64,000 bases of DNA, taken from assembly GCA_963920575.1 (NCBI GenBank), contig OY986964.1:34269825-34333824 (forward strand). Direction: 5' to 3'. The stretch comes from Narthecium ossifragum. Lineage: Eukaryota; Streptophyta; Magnoliopsida; Dioscoreales; Nartheciaceae. This document shows, piece after piece, positions 1 to 10,875 of the stretch. The translations under genes and the position numbers were made by a program. The notes below the pieces were generated by a model. The model ran no database searches and was not told the origin of the DNA. It saw only the letters and a list, made by a program, of their open reading frames with translations. Every line of letters starts with the position of its first letter. Position 1 is the first letter of the stretch.

Positions 1-673
1 ATGCAACACATGAAAATTTTAATATAATTCATCTAGGGAGCTGCTTATTATATATATCTAATTATCTACAACTAAAATTGATAATAAAAAATAAATAAAA
101 ATGATAACAAAGAATAAAAAATAGATAAGAAAAAAACAAAACTAATGAAAAAAATCACAAAACTAATATAAGAAAAAACATTGATGGTCAATGTATGTGG
201 CTGAGCGGGTTGGGGGGGCATAAGGGGAAAAAATCAAAAAAGAAAAAACCTGATGAGAGATAGGATGTGTCAGAGATAAGGCGAGAAGCAGCTCTCTTTT
301 GTATTTTAAAAAGATAACGTGGCATCTTATGTGGCATGCCACATGGCATCCTATGTGACGTAAAACTTGTGGAGGAGGGGGAGGGGGCTTGCTTGTTGGA
401 TGGGCTGGCTGACTGAGACGTACCTTTGCTGTCGCTTTTCTTTGGGGGCAAAAAGAAAGGAGAGGAGAATCAAACGACGAATGCCACAAAGAAAACTTGT
501 GGTTGACATGCCCTTCACATGCTGACGTGTCCCCGCTCTCCTCCTTTTAAGACCACCTTCCACTACTCTTTCCCCACAAGTACTGCTACTACTATACACA
601 GCTGCAACAAGCCCACGACCACAGCTACTAGCTAGGAAGAGAACGGAGATATAGATAGAAAACAGAGGAAGAG
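1..673 (+). promoter_or_regulatory. Upstream region and 5' leader of the CDF gene
   Basis: There is no gene here. The first 180 bases are A-rich; the rest is mixed and becomes pyrimidine-rich near 530-600. An ACGT-core element, TGACGTGT, lies at 523-530. The short open frames on the minus strand show no recognisable domain or codon signal. No confident TATA box was assigned. Confidence 0.4.
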
Positions 674-2550
674 ATGGGGTGGGGAAACAGGGACCCGGCG
701 ATCAAGCTCTTCGGTGAGACGATCTCACTGCCACCACCAGGAGGAGGAGGAGAGGTAATTATCTTATCAACAGCTCCTTGTCTGGTTTCTCTCATCTTTG
801 TTAATTAGTAGCTTGCATGGATGTTGTTGTTTGGTGTTTAATGTTTATGTTCTTGGTTTTATGGGAGTTCTTGATGAGAACATGGAAGAAGCAAGCCTCG
901 TGGTTTTCTTTTTCTTCTCTCTTTTTTTTGGCAATATTTTGGTTGATTTCTTGAGTTGTTCTTGGATTTTGTGAAGTTTAAAACAGTAAAGATTAGCTCT
1001 ATATATCTTGTATGTTGTTCTGGTTGATTTTGGAGTTTTGGGCCAATCTTGATGAACATGTTTTTTGATGGATTTTGTAGATGATGTTCACCTATTTTTT
1101 CTCCTACGTACTCTCTCAAGATTCTAACCATTAGGATTTAATTACTAAGTTCTATGGAAGTGAACAAGGCTTCCTTTATCTACTTACTGCCAGTAGTTTG
1201 GCTTGGACAAAGATAACTAGTTTGGTTCTAATGATGATCAATTGTCATGTTTTAGTACAAAATCCTCTCATTGCTATTTGGATATTTAATGTTTGCTAGC
1301 TAGCTCTATATAAATTAAAGTTCTTAGTAAACAATGAAAAGAATTTAATTGGCTTTAAATTTCAGGATATTTCATGCAAAGAAGATGAGAAATCTCCGAA
1401 CTCGAGAGATGATCCTAAACCTTCTTCAACTGTTTGTGATGATACAAAGCCTGATGAAGAGCAACACAATGAATCTTCCAGTAACTTGGAAGAAAGACCG
1501 GCGAAGAAGCCCGGCAAGAACATCCCCTGTCCTCGCTGCAAAAGCACGGACACCAAGTTCTGCTACTACAACAACTACAAGATCAATCAGCCTCGCCATT
1601 TATGCAAGAACTGCCAGAGGTACTGGACCGCCGGTGGCACCATGCGGACTCTCCCCGTCGGAGCTGGCCGCCGCAAGAACAAGAGCTACTACGCGTCTCA
1701 TTTCCGGCAATTGAGGACCGTATCCGACCCTTCTCTCCAAACTGATGACATTCTGCAACGGAATCACCATCCTCCTCCTCCCCCAGAGCCTAATGAAGGT
1801 ACCATCCTCAGTTTCGGCCCGGAGATGCCTCTTTACGAATCTATGGCCTCGGCGCTGAATCTTGCTGATGAGACATCGGCGAAGAAGCACTGTGACCGAA
1901 ACAGGTCGATACGGATGGAAGAGAAGATGGATTCCAATACTTGCAATGCGAAAAATGGTGATGAGGAGGGAAACAAGGAGCCAACTGGGGATAATATTTT
2001 TCATCAAACACCTATAGGAGTTTGTCATGGATCTCCTCCTCAACCTGTTTGCTTTAATGGGTCTTCTTGGTATCATCCTTGGTGTCCACCTCCAGCTTTC
2101 TGCAACTCAAGCTTTGCTACTCCTATGTATCCGGCAGCGGCTTACTGGGGTTGTGCAGTGCCCGCCGCTTGGAGCATTCCATGGTCGCCACCGTTCGTCA
2201 GACCGAATTCACCGACTTTAGGCAAGCATTCGAGGGATGGCACAGTGCTCAAACACAGCAATACAGATAGAACAGAGACTCAGACTCAGACCAACAAAGA
2301 GAGATGCTGCTTATGGATACCAAAAACTTTGAGAATTGATGACCCTAAAGAAGCTGCAAAGAGCTCTATATGGGAGGTGATCGGTGCCAAGAACGAGAAG
2401 GCCAAGTCGATTGGCAGTCATGGGCTATTCAAGGCATTCGATCAAAAGGCAGACACCGTGAGGCATTCGACGCCGAGGGAGGGCTCTCGCGTCTTGTACG
2501 CCAACCCGGCGGCCTTGTCGCGGTCTTTGAACTTCCATGAAAGCTCATAG
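674..2550 (+). CDS. CDF: Cycling DOF factor (CDF-type Dof zinc finger transcription factor)
   Basis: Two exons, 674-754 and 1366-2550, with a 611-bp GT-AG intron in phase 0, give 421 residues. Exon 1 encodes the CDF N-terminal signature ([12 protein letters not shown]). The Dof domain follows, with zinc-ligand cysteines 82, 85, 107 and 110 (C-x2-C-x21-C-x2-C) in the invariant context CYYNNY...[10 protein letters not shown]. The C-terminal part carries both CDF-specific motifs: [12 protein letters not shown] with [16 protein letters not shown], and GLFKAF...[12 protein letters not shown]. In Arabidopsis these regions contact GIGANTEA and FKF1. CDFs are nuclear repressors of CONSTANS and FT and link the circadian clock to flowering and abiotic stress. 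Length and motifs are typical, and the gene looks intact. The start is set by the N-terminal motif in the short first exon. Which CDF orthologue it is cannot be told here. Confidence 0.95.
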
Positions 2551-2734
2551 GTAGCATTGCGAGTTGTTGTTTGGACTCCATGAGAATCCAAGTTGAAACT
2601 GCTTGAGATTCTGTGAATGCAGTCAGTTAGAATGGTAGCTAGGAACTGTTGCAGAATACGAAATTTGGCAACGATGATCTGCAGCTTGTGTTTTGACTGA
2701 CTTAATAGATGATATGTTGAGTTCGATCTCTTCT

Positions 2735-2738
<4 letters not shown>

Positions 2739-2765
<27 letters not shown>
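2739..2765. repeat. (TA)n microsatellite
   Basis: A pure TA dinucleotide run of about 27 bases, about 190 bases after the CDF stop codon, probably in the 3' UTR or just beyond it. Confidence 0.9.
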
Positions 2766-4304
2766 GTAACATCTTTAATTGAGTAATATACAGATAAATA
2801 GATTGTTAAGCTCTACACCAGTTGTCTCAAAAATTTAAGTCTATGGATGAACATATACCAGTTCGATTATATTCTAATGCGTATGAAGGAAAAAAAATCC
2901 CAATTGTATCAAAAAATACTGTTCCAACTTAATCTATGAGAAATTTCTTTTATTACTTTGAAGCACGGAAAACCTTTCTAACTATGTGTGAGGACATTTG
3001 TGCAAACTTATTACGAGGCTATCAGCTCAGAGCCAAAGGAAGCACTTCAAAAAGTCTCCACTTTGAGAAATAACGTACGAGTTCTCATCATCAAAGATAA
3101 GAAAAGTAGATTTTAAGGTCCGCCAAGTATCATAAACTAAGATTGTATTATGTCACGTTTGGTATAACAAAATATCCAAAAAGACCCACTAGCTAGGCGT
3201 TCATATATTTTTTTAGTAGTCTAATGAGATACACGTAACAAGGGGGAGGAGAGCCTTAGATAGGATAAGAATAGAAATTAAGAATGGCCTAATGGTGATT
3301 GACTTGTATGATATGTGACAAACACCTTTTAAATGTTTGTGTAAAGGGTCGGACGCCCTCTCTTTGCCGGCACATGCACATGTATAAATACGGTTTCCAT
3401 CAACTTAGATATTTGATTATTGAGTATTAATTGTGTCTTTAATTCTGATTTAAAATCTATATAACATAATCAAGCAGCTGATGAGAAGAGATGTGCGAGC
3501 GCCCACAGGAAGGATTCAAAGTCATGCCCTTTTCTCACGCCGTAGGTTCAGTATCTCATGCACAAGGTTTGATTTTGTGCTAAATTGACCGTATCACTCG
3601 ATGCTACATTGGTTTCATTTTAACATATTTGGTTGTTGCACTGTGCCATGTGTCATGGTATCATCGATTTAAACGTGTGCAAGGTCTGATGCTGCATCGA
3701 CCGATACAAGAAACAAAAAGTAAACAAAGCTGCTTGAAAGAAAAGGGAATGATGTATTCGGTAATTCATGTAAAGGTTAATTAATGGCACCACTTACTAT
3801 CTTTAAGAACCCAAACCTATAGCGATTCTCTAAAATCTTGACTTGTATCAACTTGCAAGAAGTCTTAAAAGCTCACACCACTAGTCTCATGTCAGACCCC
3901 ATTAATTTCTTACGTAAAGATGCCCCCGTTTCTTCTCCCTCTTGACTTGTAACTCTTCCACTACCATCTCTCACCAATAATCTATCCCCATTCGCATCTT
4001 TCTAAGCTTCATTCCATCTGCCCAACAACCCATCCAGAGTTCTCATAGCTGTACAAATCACTAGGGTACCATAGTGATTTCATTTGAGAGTTTCTTATGG
4101 GTATCTACAGAGAAAAAAGCTTAAAGATTGCGTGTTAGGTGAGTGTCCATTTGCAGAAAGAGAGGTGTTTCCTAACCTTTTTGACTTTAGACAGGGTGAG
4201 AGCAAGAGAAATGGTGCCCAGAATGATGATGGGCATCTGTTTATAAAGTGGTCATTACTTGGCCATCAGAGGAACAGCATAAGTGACAGCAACACCCTCC
4301 ATAG

Positions 4305-4308
<4 letters not shown>
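2766..4308. other. Intergenic region without recognisable gene
   Basis: AT-rich sequence between the CDF gene and the PSY-like gene. No open frame with a recognisable domain, no terminal inverted repeats and no RNA gene were seen. The last few hundred bases presumably hold the promoter and leader of the downstream peptide gene. Confidence 0.5.

Positions 4309-4340
<32 letters not shown>
4309..4340. repeat. (GA)n microsatellite in the PSY-like gene leader
   Basis: About 16 AG units ending 14 bases before the ATG at 4355. GA/CT runs of this kind are common in plant 5' UTRs. Confidence 0.85.
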
Positions 4341-4342
<2 letters not shown>

Positions 4343-4354
4343 TGGTTGGAAGAC

Positions 4355-5134
4355 ATGGAGAGGTTCTCTTCTCTTCATCTGCTACTGATACTAATGGCTT
4401 TGTCTCAGCTCTTCATCTCCTCCAGTGCTGTTCCTGCAACAAGTAAATTTTATGATCTAATATAGCTCTGTTTCTCATACAAATCATGTTCTTTTGATTG
4501 CTCCTGTAACTTGGGATTTTGCTTCTGTTGTTATAGGGATCCAGAGATTGTCTCAAGAAGGTAGAAGCATTGCTTCTGTTGATGTCTTTCCCCAGGTACA
4601 GACACAGCTCAACTGGGGATGCTCTAGATGTAGTTTCTTTAAAAGTTTCCAAGGATTTCAGTTGGGAATTATTCATTCCTCATCTTCTTCTTCTCCTTTT
4701 TTTTTGAGGGAAAACTCATTCTTCTTCTTTAATTCTGCAATCCTCTACAATGGTTCCACAGAATTGTTGAAACTATTACAAAAATAATAAGAAACTCAAA
4801 TCTCCACGCATACCTTCCTTCTAGGCAATCAATCAGCATATGTTACCTATAAAATGGAAGTAGGCATAGATAAGAATCCCTAAAACCGCAAAGAGTATGA
4901 TTCAGACGATACCACATATGTAGGATTCATTCAATCAAGCTTTTTATTCAAGCAAAAGGGTTAGCTTAGTGAGTTACAGCTTTAGTGTAATTTCTATCGG
5001 AAAAAAGAGAGCTAATTTTCCATGGATGAATGCAGTCGCTCAAGGAGGAAGAGCTCATGATGGAAGTAGTAAATGACTATCCAGGGTCAGGCGCGAACAA
5101 CCGGCATACTCCGAAGCCGCCAGGAAAAAACTGA
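4355..5134 (+). CDS. PSY: PSY-family tyrosine-sulfated peptide hormone precursor
   Basis: Three exons, 4355-4442, 4537-4595 and 5036-5134, with GT-AG introns and phases that close exactly, give an 81-residue protein. Residues 1-25 form a signal peptide with a hydrophobic core (LHLLLILMALSQLFI) and small residues before the mature part. A variable pro-region follows. The C-terminus holds an acidic stretch and the motif DYPGSGANNRHTP at residues 63-75. This matches the PSY/RaxX-type core: an Asp-Tyr sulfation site, then GAN-x-RH-x-P. PSY peptides are secreted, sulfated on the Tyr by TPST, and promote cell expansion; in Arabidopsis they act through PSYR leucine-rich-repeat receptor kinases. No single open frame covers the gene because it is split into exons of 59-99 bases, so simple ORF calling misses it. 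Expression is not shown by sequence alone. Confidence 0.88.
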
Positions 5135-5514
5135 ATTCGAAGTTGGAGCCAGACGCTGTAGGATGACTTAATTGACATAGGATTTGCAGTCTAACATCGT
5201 GCCAGAGCATGTTCTCCAGAGCAAGCAAACTGGTCAGCAGAAGAAGCACAAAGGGGAAAAAGTAGGAAAACCTTTTTCGGAATCCTCACTGTAGTTACTG
5301 GAATATCCTGCGCTTGTATAATAAATTGATGACATGTTGTTCGATGTCACTATATATGGACTCTTACTAGGAATCTGTTTGAACCTTTGAGGAAGGTTTT
5401 CAAGGCATGCGTATTTTTGTTAGGAAATACTAAATACACTCCCAATTATTGCACATCATATTTTGGAGTGAATACATCACATCTTGTCTCTTTGCGACCA
5501 ATACCGATCACTCA
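5135..5514. other. 3' region of the PSY-like gene
   Basis: AT-rich 3' UTR and downstream sequence. No other coding signal was seen. Confidence 0.5.
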
Positions 5515-5649
5515 GGCCCATTTGATTCGTCGGAATGAGAGTGAATTCGATGGATCCCAAAATCCATGGATTCCGGGTTCCGGATCCTGCCGTTTGGCTC
5601 GCCAGTGGATTCTGGATCCCGGATTCCGGAATCCGAGCCAAACAGACCC
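5515..5649. mobile_element. Small GGATCC-rich TIR element fragment
   Basis: The left edge reads GGCCCATTTGATTCG. The right edge, reverse-complemented, reads GGGTCTGTTTGGCTC, so the ends form an imperfect inverted repeat. The interior is full of GGATCC and GGATTCCGG words and resembles the 383-bp element at 7415-7797. No clear target-site duplication was found, so the borders are approximate. Confidence 0.45.
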
Positions 5650-5933
5650 ACGTGCCATTCATAACACTGCCACTTGGTTGGGGGTATCAATTTAACATCC
5701 AAAATGTTAAAAAGAAAGTAAATAATGTCGACGAGAAGATAATGATTCAGAGTAAAAATATGCCACCACTTGAGCCCACCAATCACCAAAAAATAAACAA
5801 GAAAAAAAAAAAATCAACACAAAAGCTACTTTTGGTTCCTTCCATTCCTGCTTCCCTCTCTACAAATTAACCATATTTAATGGTAAAAAAAAAATAATAA
5901 ATTCCAATGCTGCTTCCCAAATCCCCAAAGAAC
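5650..5933. other. 3' flank of the RING-H2 gene
   Basis: A-rich sequence at the 3' side of the minus-strand RING gene. It contains runs of A, and no domain was recognised. Confidence 0.4.
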
Positions 5934-6602
5934 TCAATGCACATCGGACGAACCGCCATCAGCACCACCACGGCCGCCGCCTCTCTCCTCCTCCTCCCTC
6001 CTCCCAACGGCAATCGCTACCCACATCTCTCTCCTAATCCTCCTCCTACTCCTCGACTCCCTGTCCTCACCACCGTCTCCGCCGCCGCTCTTCTTGGATC
6101 CCTCCTCATCCTCCACTGGCATCCTGAACCTACACACGGGGCAGGACCCGTGCAACCCCAGCCACTTCTCCAGACACCCGCCGTGGAACCTATGCCCGCA
6201 CGGCATCTCCTTCACCACCGCCTCTTTCCCTTCGCCACCATACCCTTCCAAACACACCGGGCACTCCGCTTCCCCCAGATCACCCGTCACCTCCACCACC
6301 TTCAACGCCTCGATCGAGACCTTCGACGCGGGCGGGGGTCCCCCGCCGCTCGAGAAAACGTCCCCGCCGCCTTGGGACAGCATTTCAGCGATGGCAGCGG
6401 CGTCGCTCTGCAGCACCACCATCCCCTGAGTCAGGGGATTCACCAGTACGATACGATCCGGCGGCTGTGGTTGTCCTGTCGCACCTTCCGCCGCCTCCGG
6501 CCCCATCACTCCCACTATCATCGGCAAGAAGAACCCCCCACCGCCGGCCATGACCCGATTCAGCATCGCCGCCGCCTCTCCATCAGAGTCCGCCGCCGCC
6601 AT
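5934..6602 (-). CDS. RING-H2 E3 ubiquitin ligase, MPSR1-like
   Basis: A single-exon gene of 222 residues. The RING-H2 finger spans residues 114-157 with ligands C114, C117, C135, H137, H140, C143, C154 and C157, within CPVCLEG...MPCGHRFHGGCLEKWLGLHGSCPVC. An N-terminal segment with NPLTQGMVV and the PPASK-x-SIEAL linker before the RING resembles Arabidopsis At1g26800 (MPSR1), a cytosolic ligase for misfolded proteins; this relationship is inferred from motif memory. The C-terminal tail is basic, then Gly/Glu-rich, with the aromatic motif REMWVAIAV. The coding sequence is GC-rich, unlike the flanks. The start is the first ATG in frame, preceded by a GA-rich leader. The long plus-strand frame over this locus is its antisense shadow. 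Confidence 0.9.
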   Translation of the reverse strand: MAAADSDGEAAAMLNRVMAGGGGFFLPMIVGVMGPEAAEGATGQPQPPDRIVLVNPLTQGMVVLQSDAAAIAEMLSQGGGDVFSSGGGPPPASKVSIEALKVVEVTGDLGEAECPVCLEGYGGEGKEAVVKEMPCGHRFHGGCLEKWLGLHGSCPVCRFRMPVEDEEGSKKSGGGDGGEDRESRSRRRIRREMWVAIAVGRREEEERGGGRGGADGGSSDVH

Positions 6603-6609
6603 CACCAGC

Positions 6610-6628
6610 AAGAGAGAGAGAGAGAGAG
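6610..6628. repeat. (GA)n microsatellite in the RING gene leader
   Basis: A short AG run just upstream of the minus-strand start codon, probably in the 5' UTR. Confidence 0.8.
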
Positions 6629-6774
6629 CGCTAGAAGTATACGAGTAGAGATAGATATTAGGGAGCCGAAGCAGAAGAGGAGGTGGTTTTGTTGGAGGGT
6701 GTGGGAACTCTGTGGAAGCATCTGGAACTAGCGGGGCGACGTTTCGTCCTCCTGCAGAGCTCTATTGGACGCCC

Positions 6775-6795
6775 CACGTGGTCCCGATGACGTGG
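6775..6795 (-). promoter_or_regulatory. G-box plus C/G-box pair upstream of the RING gene
   Basis: CACGTG at 6775-6780 and TGACGTGG at 6788-6795 lie about 175-190 bases upstream of the RING gene ATG. Both are ACGT-core elements bound by bZIP or bHLH factors in plants. Function is inferred from motif and position only. Confidence 0.45.
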
Positions 6796-7411
6796 CATCA
6801 ATTATTAGCGGGTGAGTATTCCAGGATGCTGTTAGGGGCGTCGGCAGATATATTATTAGATTCCTTACCGGGGTGGTATTTCGAAACCCGTGGATCCGAG
6901 TCCAGACTCCAGATATATTATTAGTTTTTACTTTTTAAGTCGGTTTATTTGTTTATTGATCCGGATCTCAGGATCCATGAAGGATCCGCCCCAACCCGTT
7001 GGGGATAGAGATGCGGATAACGTCGGTTCTTCGGGATTCCGGCGTCTTTATTAGACGGGAAAGTTCCCGAAGGGATAAGAACGGCTGGAATCCGTCCGAT
7101 TGAGATCCAAGGGTTGAGCCGTCGATTAAAGAGATCAAAATAGAAGAGGGTGTTCCAGAAGCCTCTTTGTCTAGAATGTTCCTAACCCGGTTTCCATCCT
7201 GGTTCAGCCTGGTTTGGTGTACTTATCAATCTGATCTAGGTAGATGCCTGGTCCCCTGTGATCTGTGGACCATTTCGTCCCTTAATTCTAATTTTTCTAA
7301 TTTTCCCCCAATCAAATATCGCCATTGGTTATCTAAGTCTTGGATTAAGATGCATAGGCCTCCCAACGACTCGAGAGCTCGTGTTCCCTGTCCTTCAGAC
7401 CTTAGGTACTC
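6796..7411. other. Intergenic region between RING gene and TIR element
   Basis: It contains several GGATCC or GGATCTC words and moderately GC-rich stretches, but no gene. Part may be decayed sequence related to the GGATCC-rich elements on either side. Confidence 0.35.
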
Positions 7412-7414
7412 CAA

Positions 7415-7797
7415 GGGCTTGTTTGGCGCGTGGGATCCACGGTATTCGTGGAAACCATTCCGCGGGTATCCACGGGCGCGGCGCGGATCCCACGCGCGGC
7501 TCTCAAGCGGACGCTGAAATTGGGGCGGATCCTGAATTCTGGGATCCACGGTATCCGTGGAAACCATTCCGCGAGTATCCATGGGGATGGATCCCACGCG
7601 CGGCTCTCAAGCGGACGCTGAAATTGGGGGGCGGATCTTGAATTATGGGATCCGTCGTGGATCCAAACGCCGGGATTCGACGGATCCTGAATTCTGGGAT
7701 CCGTCGTGGATCCAAACGCCGGGATCCGGTGGATCCGGAATCCGCCGTCCGCGGGATCCCACGGATTCGTCAAATCCCGTGAGAGCCAAACAGGCCC
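7415..7797. mobile_element. GGATCC-rich non-autonomous TIR element (Harbinger/Tourist-like)
   Basis: 383 bp. Ends are GGGCTTGTTTGG and, reverse-complemented, GGGCCTGTTTGG. They are flanked by CAA on both sides (7412-7414 and 7798-7800), a 3-bp target duplication as expected for PIF/Harbinger elements. The interior is a 109-bp near-tandem duplication (starts at 7432 and 7541) followed by a second short repeat family. Its unusually many GGATCC sites suggest internal repeat expansion. It has no coding capacity. Confidence 0.65.
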
Positions 7798-7903
7798 CAA
7801 ATCATCTCCTTATCCACGTGTTCCGGTCTCCCCCCTCCCACCTACTTGTTCACCACCGTATTCATAGGCTAGAGTTGTTGCGACGATTACCCTCAGTGCT
7901 CCC

Positions 7904-10500
7904 GTGACCATGAGTGAGGCTGACCTAACATCGGAGATAGAAAAGAAGGGTGCTGGTAAGTTTCGAATAGGTCAAACGATCATGCCGTCGGAGCTGTTGC
8001 AGAGGATTAGAGGGAAGTGGAGTCACACCTTATTTGGGTGTTTTGTGGATGGGCGAGTGGGGTTAGAATTCCTTTGCCGTCATTTGGCGGGGCTGTGGTG
8101 GATAGAAGCTTGTGGTTACTGATATGTCTAGTGGTGTATTTGTCTTTAAGTTTGATACAGAGGAGGACCTACTATGAATCTTTACGGGAGGCCCCTGGAT
8201 GGTTGATGGCTTAACATTGTCTCTAATCCGGTGGAGGAATTATTTCCGGCCATCGGTAGCGGCGCCGTTCACTAAGGCTCATGTTTGGATTCGATTACTT
8301 GACCTACATGATGAGTTCTTTGATAAAGAAGCTATTTTAAAGATGGTTTTGGATGCATGGACTCCTATTGCTATTGATGTGGTGACAAAGTATACAAATC
8401 GATGTAAGTTTGCCCGCGTATGTGTAGAGGTGGATCTCACTCAGACGGCGTGTATTGGGATGAGTGTGAAGAAGGAGAATGGTGAGGTGTTCTCCCAGCC
8501 ATTTGTGTATAAGAATATGTCGCTTTGCGATGGGTGCGGGCACTTTGGGCATAAGGAGGAGCGCTGCCTTGAGTTGGTGAAGGAGAGTTTTGCGGCGGCA
8601 GAACAGGCGAAGGCTAAGGGCAAACGGGTGATGGAGGTTGACGAAGTGCATATTCCAATGTTCCAGGGGAAAGGTAGTAGCGAGGGGAGAAGAGTATCAA
8701 TGAGTCATGACGGCGGAGAAACAGTGGCAGATCGATCTTGAAGCCCTGGACGACTGGTATACGGTGCATAATCATTGACGGTGGGGACCTCAACCGCCTC
8801 AGGTGGGAAACAGAGCTCCGACGGGTCAGTGGAGGCATGTGCATGACAAGGTACGATCCATGGCGCCAACTCAGCAGAGGACACCTCAGCAGGGGACAAG
8901 CTCTGCAAACAAGCCACATATTGGAGGTGTGCGGGAGGTAGCAACATAAGTTATGATGTTAAGTTCTCTCCCTCGGCTTCTCCAAGACACAAACATAAGT
9001 TGTTGCAAATTCTTGGGTTCTCGGCGAGGCCTGGTCCGTAGAGATACTTGGGAGTGCCATTGGATGCACGACGATTACTGGTTCATGATTTTAACTTCAT
9101 CATAGATGCAGTGCAGAGCAGATTGGTTGTGTGGACGACTCCAATTAAGGCAGAGGCTGGAAGAGTGTTGCTTATTCAATCAGTCCTACATGCCCTTCCT
9201 TTGTTCACTATGACTGTTACACCCGTTCCTACTACTACTTTGAAGAAAGTGGCTATGCTTGCCTGCGGTTTCCTCTAGCAAGGTGAAAAAGGGGTCTACC
9301 AATTGTGGCATGGGACAAGGTTTGCCAGCACAAGATGGCAGAAGGGCTGGGGGTTCAAAGATCTTGATCATTGGCAAGTTGCTTTGAGGATGAGTTGTGT
9401 TGCAAAATTCTTGGAGACTCAGAATTCACTTTGGGTTGCGATCTGTAGAGCAAAATATGATTGCCCTGTTGGGCTACCGAGGTCATCGCCTAGGATTGGT
9501 GTATCTGCTTTGTGGAAATCAGTTTGCCAGGCCTCAAGTCTTTTGAAACATAGCTTGCACTGGGAACTGGGATCTGGATCTGCTGCTAGCCTTTGTGAAG
9601 ATTGGTGGGTTGGGGATGGTCATTTATCCTCTAGCCCATGTCCTATGATTACCAACGATTTCATTCTTGATATGCAGGTTGGTGATTTGATGATGGAAGT
9701 TGGAAAGTAGCATTCATATTAGCAACATTCCATCCGTCTCTAGCTGATTGGATTCTTGCGCTCCCGCTGGTTAGTAGGGAGGCAGCTGGGAGGCCGCGAT
9801 CGACTTAGACATCCTCAGGGAAGATTACTGCCGTGTCCTGCTATCAAATGCTTAAAGAACAGAGCAATCTACTCTGTGATGAGTCAATGATCAAATATTG
9901 GAGATGTGCCTGGAATATACTGGCTGATCCGAGGGTGAGAACTTTTTTGTGGAAACTACTTCATCATAAGGTCTGACCCAACTAGCTCGTTGGCAATTTC
10001 ACTTGATGTCGAATAAGGAGTGTTGTCATTGTAAGGTGGAAGATGAAGCTATAGAGCATATCCTTTTTTGTTTCAATTTGCCAAAGAGTTGTGGTGTCGG
10101 GTGCTATTGGACTTCGGTTTGGAAAATGAATTGAAGGACATGGGGGCTTGTTTTGATATGTTGTGCCGGGCAGCCAAAGGGGAGGAGTCCTTGCTGCTCA
10201 AAGCTCTTGTAGTGTAGGGTTCTTTTTGGAGAAAATAGTGTTGTAATAGATGACTTGGGCCAATCTACTCAATGACAAGCTAGAGAGTTTCTGATGGTGG
10301 AGATATCCAAGAAGATCAAGCTTGGGAGGAGACCCACTCGGGAGGGGCATCGTGTACAAACTGATGCCTCTTGTGATTTGGAGGCGGCATTGCTAGCCAG
10401 GGGTGGTATGTGTAGATTCCGATGAAGTCATCTTTTGGTCTGAGAGGGGAACAAAGAAGCTGATGTTTGTACTAGAAGGTGAGCTTGATGTTATTGATCT
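7904..10500 (+). pseudogene. Decayed L1-type LINE (ORF1 and 3' part of ORF2)
   Basis: ORF1 remnants (7910-8741) show the DUF4283-like fold region (GKWSHTLFGCFVDGRV, then WMVDGLTLSLIRWRNYF) and a CCHC knuckle CDGCGHFGHKEERC near 8530. They are broken by at least one frameshift or stop around 8120-8210. From about 9040, ORF2 remnants appear: the reverse-transcriptase thumb (LGVPLDARRL...), the region before the zf-RVT domain (9330-9700), the zf-RVT piece (about 9890-10100) and an RNase H start (about 10360). The endonuclease and RT palm are missing, so at least 1.5 kb was lost between 8750 and 9040. It is non-functional. Confidence 0.8.
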
Positions 10501-10634
10501 AGTTGTTACGTGAATTCACGAACCAAACCGATTCAGACGAGATTTAGCTTGAAATTACCAAATTTATGAATTGGTTGAGACATAAGTCAAACGACGGCCA
10601 TGGATGCAGCAAATTAGACAGTTAAAATATGACC

Positions 10635-10639
10635 GTTAG
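10635..10639. repeat. Target-site duplication (left) of the copia element
   Basis: GTTAG directly precedes the LTR start TGTAAGG. The same five bases follow the 3' LTR at 25166-25170. Confidence 0.9.
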
Positions 10640-10875
10640 TGTAAGGAATCATGTCTAGATTCCATATTTATTGGCAATTTTGTTGATTTAATCTTGAAAT
10701 TAATTAGATTTGTATTATGGTTCATACAAGACTAATTGAAGATAAATTGGATCAAGTGGGATCAAATTGGCTCAAGTCAGATCAAGTTAATGACAAAGTT
10801 TAATCACTGCCGTTGGATTGGAGAGAAGCGGAATCGGACGGCTTGGATAGATAACCTAGTTGCTACCAGCATATA

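Noticed and set aside
1600..2076. A 158-residue minus-strand frame over the CDF gene
   Set aside because: Antisense of the Dof domain exon with no domain of its own.
4283..4465. An Arg/Glu-repeat peptide starting upstream of the PSY-like gene
   Set aside because: Translation of the GA microsatellite leader in wrong frames; the PSY frame starts at 4355.
5907..6731. A 274-residue plus-strand open frame over the RING gene
   Set aside because: It is the antisense shadow of the RING-H2 gene. Its product is Pro/Arg/His low-complexity, while the minus strand encodes a perfect RING-H2 finger.
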